Notes under the pieces: model-generated
The model's database searches: none
Seen by the model: the letters and a program-made list of their open reading frames with translations, nothing else
Told to the model about the DNA's origin: nothing
From: Aphodovivens sp036306585
GTDB lineage: Bacteria > Actinomycetota > Coriobacteriia > Coriobacteriales > Eggerthellaceae
Reading direction: 5' to 3'
Assembly (NCBI GenBank): GCA_036306585.1
Contig: JAXJZF010000003.1
Span: 49,931 to 113,930 of the forward strand
DNA length: 64,000 bases
Shown here: one piece after another, positions 44,622-54,132 of the stretch
How the letters are laid out: each line of letters begins with the position of its first letter
How positions within the stretch are numbered: position 1 is the stretch's first letter
Program-made: the position numbers and the translations under genes

Positions 44622-46409
44622 CTACTGGACGCCAGCAGCCTTCTCCTTCGACAGGCCCTGAGAACCGAAGACCAGGAAGTACACGAACGGGAGAAGCATA
44701 GCAACGAGCATGATCGGCAGAGCCATGCTGGTGCTCGAGAAGTTCGGGATAGCCAGCGGGCAAACGATGCAGCCGATGAAGTTGATCGCGATCACGATGA
44801 TCATGATCCAGAAGCGGCCATTGCCGTCTTCCTCGTTCAGCGGGTTCTTGTCGAACGCGCTCTGGAGCTCGTCCATGGTCTTGCCGCCAGTGTTCTTTGC
44901 GAACAGCAGCGTGCAGACGAGGCCGAGAGCGAACGGGATGATCAGCACCAGCACAACCATGGACCAGTTGTTGGCCATCGCGGAACCAGCGGAACCGACG
45001 ACCTCATGCTGGAACATAGCCAGACCAGCAGCAGCACCCAGAACGATGGAGGAGCCAGAACCGCCGAAACGGGCGAACGCCTGGCACCAGGAAGTACCGG
45101 TGTTGCGCAGGGCGGTGGGGTAAGCCTCAGGCATCAGGGGCTGGACAGCCGTGATGGTGTAGTTCAGAGCAAAGCCGAAGATCAGCATCAGGATCAGGCA
45201 GGGGAAGAAGTTCCCAGCCGCGCCACCGGCGAGAGAGCCGATGTTCTGGCCGCCAACGACGATGTCGGCAGCGCCGGGGAACATAGGCACGAACACGGAG
45301 CACAGGATGATTGCAACGATGCAGGCAACCCAGCCGATCCACAGAGCGCGCTTGCGGCCAATGGCGTCGGACACGAAACCAACGGTCACGTTGGACAGAA
45401 TAGCGCCAACGTTGTTCCAAGTCTGCAGGTTCACGGAATCAGCAGCGCTGAAGCCGTTGCCCTGGAACCAGGAAGGAATCCAAGCGTTCATGCCGTACAC
45501 GCAGAACTGGCCGACGAAGTACGCGGACCAAACGGCGCAGGTGCCGACGATGAACTTGCTGGAGAACAGAGCGGCGGGGCCGGTCTTGGCGGGCTTGGGC
45601 GGGATGATCATCAGATCGGGGTCGAACTTAGCGTCAACATGGCGCGTAGCGGCAACGATCTGAGTCAGGCGCTCGCAGGCCTTGTCCTTCATGCCGTTGT
45701 TGGCATACCAGTGCGGAGTCTCATGCATCGCGAAGATGAGGACGATACCGTAGATGATCGGAATAGCGCCGATCAGGTAGCACAGACGCCAGTTCTCAAC
45801 AGCGGTGGTGCCGTTGGCAAGGGTGATCTCCGGAGCAAGGAAGCCCAGGCCGAGAATAGGCTCGGGGGTCGAGCAGATCGGCGCAGCGATCAGGCCAGCC
45901 AGAACCCAGCCGACAACCATGAAGGCCATGCCGAAGGTAACGAAGATACCGCGCTGCTTGGAAGGCATGCTCTCGGAGAACACGGTGGTGACAACCGGGA
46001 TGCAGGAGCCAACGCCGAAGCCGGCGATCAGACGGAACACGCAGAAGAACGTGTAATCGGGTGCGAAAGCCTGCGGCAGCGTGAAGATGCCGTAGAAGAT
46101 AACGGCGATGGTGAGCATCCTTTTACGGCCGAACTTGTCGGACATGATGCCGCCGACTGCGCCGCCGAGAACCATGCCAAGCAGGCCCCAAGTGGTCAGC
46201 GAACCGGTAAGAGTGGCAATAGGCTGACCAGCTGCAATCTGCTCAGCGAAGAACGTAGGTGCAACGTAGGTGTTGGTCGAGTTAACGATCATGAAATCGT
46301 AACCGTCGAAGATCATTGCGAACGCCAGAAGGACGAACACAACCCAAGTATGACCGGAAATACCGGCGCGGTCGATGACTTCGGAAACGGTATATTCTTT
46401 TCCGTCCAT
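44622..46409 (-). CDS. MFS transporter, aromatic acid:H+ symporter-like, with C-terminal extension
   Basis: 595 residues, integral membrane. The first helix carries MIFDGYDFMIVNSTNTYV, close to the DGxD motif typical of the aromatic acid:H+ symporter branch (BenK/PcaK type). The loop 2-3 signature GGIMSDKFGRKRML and loop 8-9 GFVSDAIGRKRALW are both present. It is about 150 residues longer than typical; two added hydrophobic helices near the C-terminus (FWIMIIVIAINFIGCIVCPLAI and ALPIMLVAMLLPFVYFLVF) suggest 14 segments. It likely imports a phenolic or aromatic acid for the nearby Mo enzyme (inference). Start ATG 46409 with GGAGGG upstream. Confidence 0.85.
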   Translation of the reverse strand: MDGKEYTVSEVIDRAGISGHTWVVFVLLAFAMIFDGYDFMIVNSTNTYVAPTFFAEQIAAGQPIATLTGSLTTWGLLGMVLGGAVGGIMSDKFGRKRMLTIAVIFYGIFTLPQAFAPDYTFFCVFRLIAGFGVGSCIPVVTTVFSESMPSKQRGIFVTFGMAFMVVGWVLAGLIAAPICSTPEPILGLGFLAPEITLANGTTAVENWRLCYLIGAIPIIYGIVLIFAMHETPHWYANNGMKDKACERLTQIVAATRHVDAKFDPDLMIIPPKPAKTGPAALFSSKFIVGTCAVWSAYFVGQFCVYGMNAWIPSWFQGNGFSAADSVNLQTWNNVGAILSNVTVGFVSDAIGRKRALWIGWVACIVAIILCSVFVPMFPGAADIVVGGQNIGSLAGGAAGNFFPCLILMLIFGFALNYTITAVQPLMPEAYPTALRNTGTSWCQAFARFGGSGSSIVLGAAAGLAMFQHEVVGSAGSAMANNWSMVVLVLIIPFALGLVCTLLFAKNTGGKTMDELQSAFDKNPLNEEDGNGRFWIMIIVIAINFIGCIVCPLAIPNFSSTSMALPIMLVAMLLPFVYFLVFGSQGLSKEKAAGVQ

Positions 46410-47194
46410 CAATCCCTCCTTTAACGGATTAATTCATCTGATCGACGTTTCCCTTTTGCGGGTCGTCGATCGTGAACTCCCTTAGAACGACGCAGTGGCA
46501 AGACAATGTTGACCGCCAGTCTCGGGGTGGTTGAAACCTCAACCCCTGCGCTCACCGTCCCTCTACGGCTCGCGCAGCCCTTCCAGAAAGGCTCATTCAA
46601 CGAGAAGAAACGACTGCGCCCCACACCTCCTTCCGCTATTCTCTGGCTATGTCTTCGCGATTCTTTCGCACAAGCAAGGCGTGCTCTGGATGCAGTGCAC
46701 CTCATGCCTTTGCGAAGGAAACACAACTGAACGGTACAATACCGGCGGCAAACGGTCTTCATATCAGAAGTACGCTTCGCGAGCGCAAGTATCATCCCCA
46801 TAGGTTGATTTATTGATTTTATGAATTTCGCCTTTTCTATTTTCCCAGTTCAGAAGCTTGCCTGAAATTTCCGCTTCACATTTGCGCATCATACGGTCCG
46901 ATGGTGCGATTGCATTGAATCATCCCGTTCCCATACCTTGACGAAACAGGTGCATCCCCCCGCTATCACCCTCCCCCGTTTTTGCGTCCATTTCATGAGC
47001 AACCTTTTTCGGAGGGTCTATATTCTTATCTTGGAATAATATTACCTCTTGTTCGTCCTGGTAGATATCTCGACACCATCCGCTTTACACTGCAACAGCC
47101 GGATTTCCGTGGTAGGATGGTGCAACTGTTTTCTACGATCAGGCCGATGTTTCATGAGATCTCGGCCTTTCGGGATGATAGCCAGGAGGGTTTG
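46410..47194. other. Long divergent regulatory region between transporter and luxR
   Basis: About 785 bases without a supportable gene. It holds divergent promoters that I could not place securely, and an imperfect inverted repeat at 46885-46908 (CGCATCAT, 8-base gap, ATGGTGCG). A GGCCGA/TCGGCC hairpin lies near 47142-47169 in the luxR leader. Confidence 0.5.
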
Positions 47195-48889
47195 ATGGCG
47201 TTTTCTTTCCCGCGCATTAGCATCACCGTCGATGACGGAAACGAACGCGGCACCCAAGGAGAGCTCGGGACGCTCGCTTTCGGCTTCGGCATTCACCTTG
47301 TTTGGACGTATCTCGCCCTGTTCGACGCGCAGTTCGTCTTCGGCGGCACGTCCACAGGCGACACATTCAGCGTCTTGCTGGTGTCGGCGCTGCTCGCTTT
47401 CACGATCCTCACGCTGTTCACCGCATTGACCGACCAAAAGCTGCTGCGCTTCTATACCGATCGACCCACCATGATCATCTCGGTGGCTTTTTCCCTTGTC
47501 GGGTCGGGTTTGGGACTAGCTGCGTACGCCTTTGGGCTTGAGAGCGCGGCGCTTATCGTTGCCGGCATCCTCATCGGCGTGGGGTCGGGATTGTTCACGA
47601 TGCTATGGGGTACCGCCTATGCGCGCTACAACACGGCATCCATCGTGTTGAACTCCGTTGTGGCAGTGGTGTTCGCCACGCTCCTGTACTCGCTTGTCAT
47701 CCATGTGCTGCCCTGGCCGGCATCGGGCATGCTCACCGTCGTCCTGCCGTTGTGCGAGCTGCCGCTTCTTTGGCGCCTTACGCCCATCAGCTACGCGCTG
47801 CGCCGCGAGCTGCCCATCTTCAATCCCCTGCCCATCCGCAAGATCTCGTTCCTGCTGCGTTTCAGCATTCCGATCTTCCTGCTAGGCATCGTGCTGGGCA
47901 TGCTGAAGGATGTCGGGCTCACGGGGATCCTGCCATCCGTCGACCCAACCGTCCAGCTCATCGCGCTGTTCGCCGGCGGCACCGCCGCCATCGTGCTCAT
48001 GGTGCTGGCCTTCTCCATCGACAAGCGCAGCCATTGGGATTTCCTGTTCAAGCCGCTCATCCCCTTCGTCGGGCTCACCTGCCTGTTCCTCCCCTGGTTC
48101 CATGCAAGCGGGGACCTCATCCCCTCCTTGCTGCTGCTGACGGGTTTCCTGTGCCTTGAAGCGCTTCTTTGGGTTCTGCTGGGGCAGCTATCCCAGGAGT
48201 TCAGGCTCTCGCCCATCTGCATGTTCGGCACAGGCAGCACCTCGACTGCCCTCGGAGTGCTGCTGGGCGTATGGTTGGTCGAGAACCCCGATGCTTTGTC
48301 AGCCTCGCCTTACGGCCCCAGCACGAACGTGATCATCATGCTGGTCTGCTTGCTGTTCGGCCTGTCGCTGCTCCCCCGTGTGCGCGACATCAAGCGCGCA
48401 GTCCTGCCCCATGCCGGCAAAGACGAATCCGACGTCGCCGAATTCAATAAGGAGATCGACCAAGCGCGAGCGGTTCTTCAGCGCTATGCGCATCCCGCAT
48501 GGAGCGTCGGGCTGGAAACCGTGCCCCTGTTCGGTGCCGCAGCTGCCCAGAACATGGTGCATTGGCAGGAAGCCGAAGCAGCGCAAGACGCGCAGGCGGC
48601 CGAGCAGGAGCTCCAGCAAGACGCCCCCAGCAACGAGGAGCGTGCGAAGGTGCGCGGGCGTTTCCGCACGCAATGCGAGGAGATCGCCAACCGATACCTG
48701 CTGTCCCGCCGCGAAACCGAGGTCATGTTCCTACTGGCTAAAGGTCACAACGCCGCCTTCATCCAGGAAAAGCTCTGCATCTCCAAGAGCACGGCGAAGA
48801 CCCACATCAGCCACATCTACCGCAAGCTCGACATCCACAACCAGCAAGAGCTGCTGGCCATGGTGGATGCCGCCCGCAACGAGGAATAG
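47195..48889 (+). CDS. Membrane-bound LuxR-family transcriptional regulator
   Basis: 564 residues. About 11-12 hydrophobic helices cover roughly residues 20-410 (MFS-like topology, no transport motifs seen). A soluble linker rich in Ala/Gln/Glu follows, then a C-terminal LuxR helix-turn-helix: LSRRETEVMFLLAKGHNAAFIQEKLCISKSTAKTHISHIYRKLDI. Many such proteins occur in Eggerthellaceae, where they neighbour and are thought to control oxidoreductase and transporter genes in response to substrates. Divergent placement from the aromatic-acid transporter suggests it senses that substrate. ATG 47195 has AGGAGG 6 bases upstream; the longer frame to 46982 is rejected. Confidence 0.87.
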   Translation: MAFSFPRISITVDDGNERGTQGELGTLAFGFGIHLVWTYLALFDAQFVFGGTSTGDTFSVLLVSALLAFTILTLFTALTDQKLLRFYTDRPTMIISVAFSLVGSGLGLAAYAFGLESAALIVAGILIGVGSGLFTMLWGTAYARYNTASIVLNSVVAVVFATLLYSLVIHVLPWPASGMLTVVLPLCELPLLWRLTPISYALRRELPIFNPLPIRKISFLLRFSIPIFLLGIVLGMLKDVGLTGILPSVDPTVQLIALFAGGTAAIVLMVLAFSIDKRSHWDFLFKPLIPFVGLTCLFLPWFHASGDLIPSLLLLTGFLCLEALLWVLLGQLSQEFRLSPICMFGTGSTSTALGVLLGVWLVENPDALSASPYGPSTNVIIMLVCLLFGLSLLPRVRDIKRAVLPHAGKDESDVAEFNKEIDQARAVLQRYAHPAWSVGLETVPLFGAAAAQNMVHWQEAEAAQDAQAAEQELQQDAPSNEERAKVRGRFRTQCEEIANRYLLSRRETEVMFLLAKGHNAAFIQEKLCISKSTAKTHISHIYRKLDIHNQQELLAMVDAARNEE

Positions 48890-49002
48890 CGCCCGCCTTG
48901 CAGCTCGCGCATAAGCGGCTGCGAAAACGGCGAGGCAGCCGGCGAATCCAACTGCCGCAAAAGGCCTGCAAGGCGTGCTGCTCGCATCTAAGCAAACTTT
49001 AG

Positions 49003-49031
49003 AGGCCCCAGGGCGACATGCCTTGGGGCCT
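49003..49031. terminator. Bidirectional hairpin between luxR and pcrA
   Basis: AGGCCCCA-GGGC / GCC-TTGGGGCCT stem with a 5-base loop and one wobble pair, between convergent genes. Confidence 0.75.
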
Positions 49032-49060
49032 TGTTCGACAGACAAGCTGTTTCGCCGTCG

Positions 49061-51406
49061 CTAGGACAGCGAAACCTTGACGATGGGCGCGTAGTCCTTC
49101 AACAGCTTTTTGGTCTGACCCGTGTTCTTGAACCGCACGTATAGCGTGTCGCCATCGACCTTGGTCACCTTCCCGCGGCCGAAGGTCTTGTGGTCGACCA
49201 GGTCCCCCGCGGCGAATGTCATCTTCGCCGCCGCCTTCTTGCCGGCATCGCGGGACGCGGCGCGAGCGTCGGCGCGGTTGCGCGAACCGGATGCGCTCGA
49301 GCGCCCGAACACGCGGCCTTCGCCCGCCTCGTGGCCCGACCCGGAGATGCCGCGACGGCTGCCGCGCTTTTCCCAACCGGTGCCGCTGAAGCCTGCCGAC
49401 CCCAGCCCGGTGGTGTGCCGCAGCTCGGAAGGGATCTCGTGGATGAAGCGGGACACCGGGTTCGACGACGTCTGCCCGAAGATCTGGCGCTGCGATGCGC
49501 AGGTGAGGTAGAGCTTCTTGCGGGCGCGCGTGATGGCGACATAGGCCAGCCTGCGCTCCTCTTCGATCCCCTCGGCATCGTTCACGCTGTTCATATGCGG
49601 GAACAGCGTCTCTTCCATGCCGGCGACGAACACGCAGTCGAACTCCAGGCCCTTGGAGGAGTGCACGGTCATCAGCGTGACGGCCTTGCCGTCTTCGGCC
49701 ATGGTGTCCAGATCGGTGCGCAGGCGCACCCATTCGATGAAATCGGCGAGCGAATTGCCGCGCAGCACGCGCACGGGGGGCTTCTCCCCCTGCGCATCGT
49801 CGGCGGCCTCGACCGTCGGGGCTTCGAACTCGGCGTCGTCGTCGGTGTGGGTTTCCGAGAACTCGTTCACAACCGACAGGAACTCCTTGATATTCTCGAC
49901 GCGGCCGGAGGCCTCATCGGTTCCCTCGGCCTCCAACGCCTCGATGAGCCCGCTTTTGTCGATGATCGCCTGGACGACATTGCGCAGCTCGCCCTCGTAG
50001 CCCTGCGCATCCTTCAGCATGCCCACGAACCCGGCAAGCGATTTGCGCGCAGCCGCGCGGATCTCGGGGTCGACGATGGCAAGCTCCGCCGCCTCCAGAA
50101 ACGGCATGTCCATCTCCACGGCGAACTGCTCGATGCGTTCGATGGTGGTCTTGCCGATGCCGCGGCGCGGAACGTTGATCACGCGCTTGGCGGCGATGTC
50201 GTCGGACGGGTTGATGACCAGCGTCAGGTACGCCATGACGTCGCGGATCTCGGCGCGGTCGAAGAAGCGCGTGCCGCCAACGATGCGGTACGGGACGCCC
50301 GCGCGCAGCAGCATGTCTTCAAGCATGCGGCTCTGCGCGTTGGTGCGGTAGAACACGGCCATCTGGTTGTACGACAGCCCCGCCCCGTGCTGCCGCTCGA
50401 TCTCGCCGGCGATCCAGCGGCCTTCGTCGCGTTCGTCGGAGGCCATGTACACCTGGATCTTGTCGCCGTCCTCGGCATCGGTGAACAGCTTCTTCGCCTT
50501 GCGATGCTGGTTGTTGGCGATGACGGCATTGGCGGCGGCAAGCACGTTGCCGACACTGCGGTAGTTCTGCTCGAGCTTCACCGTATGGGCATTGGGGTAA
50601 TCCTGCTCGAACTCGAGGATGTTGCGGATGTCGGCGCCGCGCCAGCTGTAGATGGACTGGTCGTCGTCGCCCACCACCATGATGTTGCGGTATTTGTCCG
50701 CAAGCAGCCCGCAGATGGCGTACTGAGCATGGTTGGTGTCCTGATACTCGTCCACCATGATGTAGCGGAAGCGGTTCTGGTAGGCTTCCAGGACATCCGC
50801 ATGGTATTTCAGCAGCAGGTAGGCGTACATCAGCAGATCGTCGAAGTCGAACGCGTTGGCGGCCTTCAAACGCTGCTGCAGGCGCTCGTACACGCGCGCC
50901 GCCACCTTCCCCACCGGATCGGTTGCCTGCTCGGCGAACTCGTTGGGGACTATGAGCTCGTTTTTCGCCGTGGAGATGCGGTTCATCAGCGTGTTCACGG
51001 GGAAACGTTTCGGGTCGATGTCCAGCTCGGACATGATCTCCTTGTACAGGCGCTTCTGATCGTCGGTGTCGTAGATGGTGAAATTGCGCGAAAAGCCCAG
51101 GCGCTCGGCGTCGGCGCGCAGGATCCGCACGCACATGCTATGGAAGGTGGACACCCACATGCCGCGCGACGCGCCGCCCACCAGGCCCCCCAAGCGCTCG
51201 CGCATCTCGGCTGCGGCCTTGTTGGTGAACGTGATGGCCAGGATCTGCCACGGCTCGACGTCGCAATCTTCCAGAAGATGGGCGATGCGGTAGGTGAGCA
51301 CGCGCGTTTTGCCCGACCCGGCGCCCGCCAGCACCAGCAGGGGGCCTTCGGTGCATTCCACGGCTTCCCGTTGCGGGCCGTTGAGGGTGTCCAGATCGAT
51401 GGGCAT
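49061..51406 (-). CDS. pcrA: ATP-dependent DNA helicase PcrA/UvrD
   Basis: 781 residues, superfamily 1A 3'-5' helicase. It has Walker A LVLAGAGSGKTRVLTYR near residue 30, ITFTNKAA, motif II IMVDEYQDTNHAQY near 225, VGDDDQSIYSWRGAD, and motifs V-VI (VTLMTVHSSKGLEFDCVFV; RRLAYVAITRARK). The C-terminal tail (about 700-781) ends in a Tudor-like segment with DLVDHKTFGRGKVTKVDGDTLYVRF, as in PcrA. It acts in repair and replication-transcription conflicts. ATG 51406 with AAAGGA. TACAAT promoter element at 51503-51508. Confidence 0.95.
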   Translation of the reverse strand: MPIDLDTLNGPQREAVECTEGPLLVLAGAGSGKTRVLTYRIAHLLEDCDVEPWQILAITFTNKAAAEMRERLGGLVGGASRGMWVSTFHSMCVRILRADAERLGFSRNFTIYDTDDQKRLYKEIMSELDIDPKRFPVNTLMNRISTAKNELIVPNEFAEQATDPVGKVAARVYERLQQRLKAANAFDFDDLLMYAYLLLKYHADVLEAYQNRFRYIMVDEYQDTNHAQYAICGLLADKYRNIMVVGDDDQSIYSWRGADIRNILEFEQDYPNAHTVKLEQNYRSVGNVLAAANAVIANNQHRKAKKLFTDAEDGDKIQVYMASDERDEGRWIAGEIERQHGAGLSYNQMAVFYRTNAQSRMLEDMLLRAGVPYRIVGGTRFFDRAEIRDVMAYLTLVINPSDDIAAKRVINVPRRGIGKTTIERIEQFAVEMDMPFLEAAELAIVDPEIRAAARKSLAGFVGMLKDAQGYEGELRNVVQAIIDKSGLIEALEAEGTDEASGRVENIKEFLSVVNEFSETHTDDDAEFEAPTVEAADDAQGEKPPVRVLRGNSLADFIEWVRLRTDLDTMAEDGKAVTLMTVHSSKGLEFDCVFVAGMEETLFPHMNSVNDAEGIEEERRLAYVAITRARKKLYLTCASQRQIFGQTSSNPVSRFIHEIPSELRHTTGLGSAGFSGTGWEKRGSRRGISGSGHEAGEGRVFGRSSASGSRNRADARAASRDAGKKAAAKMTFAAGDLVDHKTFGRGKVTKVDGDTLYVRFKNTGQTKKLLKDYAPIVKVSLS

Positions 51407-51502
51407 GGCAGGAATCCTTTCCGCATCAGACGCGAAGAAAGGGCGCGCCGGAAACGACGCGCCCTTCGCTTGGTAACGCTCGAACAAATAGTGCGAGCCA
51501 GT

Positions 51503-51512
51503 ATTGTAGCGC
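51503..51512 (-). promoter_or_regulatory. pcrA promoter element
   Basis: GCGCTACAAT on the minus strand about 100 bases before the pcrA start, matching the end of the element found before both trigger factor genes. Confidence 0.45.
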
Positions 51513-51556
51513 TTCGGCATGCCGGATGGCGGCCGTTGCGCCGGCAGCGGGAAAAC

Positions 51557-52387
51557 CTACACGATTTTCTTTCCGAACACCGCGGCGATCTGGCGCAGCT
51601 CGCCCACCAGCTTGGCGAATTGCTCGGGCGTGAGCTGCTGCGGGCCGTCGGAGAGCGCCTTCGGCGGATTCGGGTGCACTTCGATCATGATGGAGTCGCA
51701 GCCCGCGGCGACAGCCGCATAGGCAAGCGACGGCACCAGGTCGCGCTGGCCGGCGGGGTGCGACACGTCGATGCAGATGGGATACAGGCTCTGCTTGTGC
51801 ACCACCGGCACGGCGGAGATGTCCAGCGTGAAGCGCGTGGCGGTTTCGAAGGTGCGGATGCCGCGCTCGCACAGCACCACGTTGGCGTTGCCTTCGGCGG
51901 TAAGGTAGTCGCAGGCGGCGAGCCACTCGGCGATGGTGCCGGCGAAACCGCGCTTGTACAGCACCATCTTATGGGAGTCGCGCGTCACATGGCCGATGTT
52001 CTTAAGAAGGCTGAAGTTCTGGAAATTGCGTGCGCCCACCTGCAGGCCGTCCACGTAGGAATGGACCATCTCGCAGTGCGCGGAATCCATGACCTCGGTC
52101 AAGGTCTTCAGGCCGTACTTCTGCCCCGCAGCCGCCATGATCTTCAGGCCCTCTTCGCCAAGTCCCTGGAACGAATGCGGGTTGGTGCGGGGCTTGAACG
52201 CGCCGCCGCGGATCCAATGCAGGCCGAGCTCGGCGACGCATGCGGCCACCTCGTCGAACTGATCGGTCGATTCGATGGAGCAGGGGCCGGCGAAGATGGT
52301 TATCTCGTCGGTGCGGGTGCCCAGATTGGGAATGGGGGGAATGGCAGGCATCTGGGAAGCCTGCTGCTGGTTTGCTTCGGTGCTCAT
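51557..52387 (-). CDS. aroF: 3-deoxy-7-phosphoheptulonate (DAHP) synthase, KDO8PS-like class
   Basis: 276 residues, class I-beta type DAHP synthase without fused regulatory domain. Diagnostic blocks are FAGPCSIES near residue 32, RGGAFKPRTNPHSFQG, LVLYKRG-like MVLYKRGFAGT, NVVLCERGIRTFE, and the metal-binding DVSHPAGQRDLV and MIEVHPNPPKALSDG. It condenses phosphoenolpyruvate and erythrose-4-phosphate as the first step of the shikimate pathway. Its start overlaps the chorismate mutase stop by four bases (ATGA), so the two are coupled; the mutase may serve as a feedback sensor for the synthase, as known in other bacteria (inference). Confidence 0.94.
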   Translation of the reverse strand: MSTEANQQQASQMPAIPPIPNLGTRTDEITIFAGPCSIESTDQFDEVAACVAELGLHWIRGGAFKPRTNPHSFQGLGEEGLKIMAAAGQKYGLKTLTEVMDSAHCEMVHSYVDGLQVGARNFQNFSLLKNIGHVTRDSHKMVLYKRGFAGTIAEWLAACDYLTAEGNANVVLCERGIRTFETATRFTLDISAVPVVHKQSLYPICIDVSHPAGQRDLVPSLAYAAVAAGCDSIMIEVHPNPPKALSDGPQQLTPEQFAKLVGELRQIAAVFGKKIV

Positions 52388-52665
52388 ACGGACGGCGTCT
52401 CCTTCATGACCTTGAGAATGCTGGCATAGATCTCGCGCAGGTTCTCGTTATACAGGGGCCCTTCGTTATAGGAGTCCACCTTCTCGAAGATCTCCTCTTC
52501 GCGCTTCGGGTCGTACAGGCCCATGTTGGCGCCGGGCTTCAGGCCGCGGATCACCAGCGAATGGCCGGCGCGCTTGTTGAGGAGCGCCACAAGCTGCTTG
52601 TCGATCTCGTCGATCTTGGCGCGATGCTCTTCGATCTTCTCGAGCACGGTGCTTGCTTCTGACAT
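52384..52665 (-). CDS. Chorismate mutase, AroQ class
   Basis: 93 residues, all-helical AroQ fold. It has VLEKIEEHRAKIDEIDKQLVALLNKRAGHSLVIRGLKPG, where the first-helix Arg and KR residues match the active-site pattern, then YDPKREEEIFEKV and an ending of IYASILKVMKE. It converts chorismate to prephenate for Phe/Tyr synthesis. It is the first gene of a two-gene operon with DAHP synthase. No prephenate dehydratase or dehydrogenase domain is fused. Confidence 0.92.
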   Translation of the reverse strand: MSEASTVLEKIEEHRAKIDEIDKQLVALLNKRAGHSLVIRGLKPGANMGLYDPKREEEIFEKVDSYNEGPLYNENLREIYASILKVMKETPSV

Positions 52666-52953
52666 CGTTGTTCCTTCCTGTGTCGCAAGCGGTAACGAGC
52701 ATGGCGGTGCGCCTGCGCCGTCCGGCGGGTACGGCCGCGCGAAACGGCGGCGCGATATGCCACTCGTGTGCAGCCATCATAGCAAAAACGGCTTGCGGCC
52801 CCTCAAGGAGCCGCAAGCCGCACGAAGCCAGTTAACAGAGGCGAAACAATCAGGGTGATGAGGGGCGATGCCGCAACGGAAGCGCTCGCAGCCGATGCGG
52901 CAAAGCCCTTCGCGGCAGAGGTCCTGAACCCGAGCCCCCCGCTAGACGACCTG

Positions 52954-53904
52954 TTAGACGACCACCAGGAAATAGAACAGCACCACGGCGCCGACGATGA
53001 TGCGGTAGATGCCGAACGCGGTGAAGTCGTGCTTTTTCACATACCCCACCAAGAACTTGATGGCGATGATGGACACAACGAACGCCACCACCAGGCCGAT
53101 GACGAACACCATCCATTCGGTGGATGTGTAGTCGAAGCCATGGCGGAGGAACTTCAGCAGGCTCCAGCCGAACATGATGGGAATGGCTAGGAAGAACGCG
53201 AACTCCGTGGCAACCGTGCGCGAAGTGCCCACCAGCATGGAGCCGATGATGATGGAGCCCGAACGCGACGTGCCCGGGATAACCGCCAGGCTTTGGAAGA
53301 TGCCGATGACGAACGCCTTGGCGTAGGACATCTGCTCGAAGGTATTCACCGTGGATATGGCGCTGGAGGCGTCGTATTCGGTGTCGGCATCGGGATCGAC
53401 CGACTCGTAGACCTCCTGCGTCGGGCGCGCATGCTTGCCGCGGGGGATGCTTGTCTCGGCCTGCGCCAAGCGGCGGCGGTTGCGGAACTCCATCACGATG
53501 AAGATGATGCCGTAGACGATGAGAGCCGTTGCCACCACGATGGCGGAAACGTCCTCGTTGGTCATGATGTTGGCTTCCACCCATTCGTCCAAAAGCAGGC
53601 CGACGATTGCCGCCGGGATGGACCCGACCACGACCTTTGCCCAGATCCCCCAGGTCACGCGCTTCTGCTTTGCCGTCTTGCGCGACGAGAACGGGTTGAG
53701 CTTGTTGAAGAACAGCACGATGACCGCCATGATGGCGCCCAGCTGGATGACCACCAGGAAGGTGCTGTAGAACTCGGGCGACACGTTGAGCGGGAGGAAC
53801 GCCTCCAGCAGCATCATGTGTCCGGTCGACGAGATGGGCAGCCATTCGGTGATGCCCTCCACGACGCCGAATATGAACGCCTTGACTGCTTCGATGATGT
53901 CCAT
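52954..53904 (-). CDS. uppP: Undecaprenyl-diphosphatase UppP (BacA) with an enlarged loop
   Basis: 316 residues, polytopic membrane protein. Both family motifs are intact: EGITEWLPISSTGHMML near residue 16 and IPGTSRSGSIIIGSML near residue 210. It dephosphorylates undecaprenyl diphosphate to recycle the peptidoglycan lipid carrier. Between them a charged 50-residue insert (about 145-195, RGKHARPTQEVYESVDPDADTEYDASS) makes it longer than the usual 260-280. The start is set at ATG 53904 (MDIIEAVKAF); ATG 53916 and 53925 are in frame. Divergent from guaA. Confidence 0.92.
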   Translation of the reverse strand: MDIIEAVKAFIFGVVEGITEWLPISSTGHMMLLEAFLPLNVSPEFYSTFLVVIQLGAIMAVIVLFFNKLNPFSSRKTAKQKRVTWGIWAKVVVGSIPAAIVGLLLDEWVEANIMTNEDVSAIVVATALIVYGIIFIVMEFRNRRRLAQAETSIPRGKHARPTQEVYESVDPDADTEYDASSAISTVNTFEQMSYAKAFVIGIFQSLAVIPGTSRSGSIIIGSMLVGTSRTVATEFAFFLAIPIMFGWSLLKFLRHGFDYTSTEWMVFVIGLVVAFVVSIIAIKFLVGYVKKHDFTAFGIYRIIVGAVVLFYFLVVV

Positions 53905-54132
53905 CAGGGCTAGCATCCTTTCCAATTAGCGCGCAACGGCGCGCACGGCAACCTTTAGATGGTAGCATGGGCCGCCCAGCGCCGCCCCGCCGCCCATCGG
54001 ATAATCACATGCGCGCATACCGCCCGCCGAGCGTCACGCAGCGGGCGTTTTCGTGTAAGATGAAAGATGCTGTCGAAACCCAACGGGGCAGGTGGCAGCA
54101 GGTTGTTTCGTTTACCGAAAAGGGGGCCTTCC

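Noticed and set aside
44601..46424. 607-codon plus-strand frame opposite the MFS gene
   Set aside because: Product is hydrophilic His/Glu/Asp-rich, the complement of membrane-protein codons; not a gene.
49190..52429. 1079-codon plus-strand frame opposite pcrA and DAHP synthase
   Set aside because: Spans two real genes on the other strand and their spacer; shadow.
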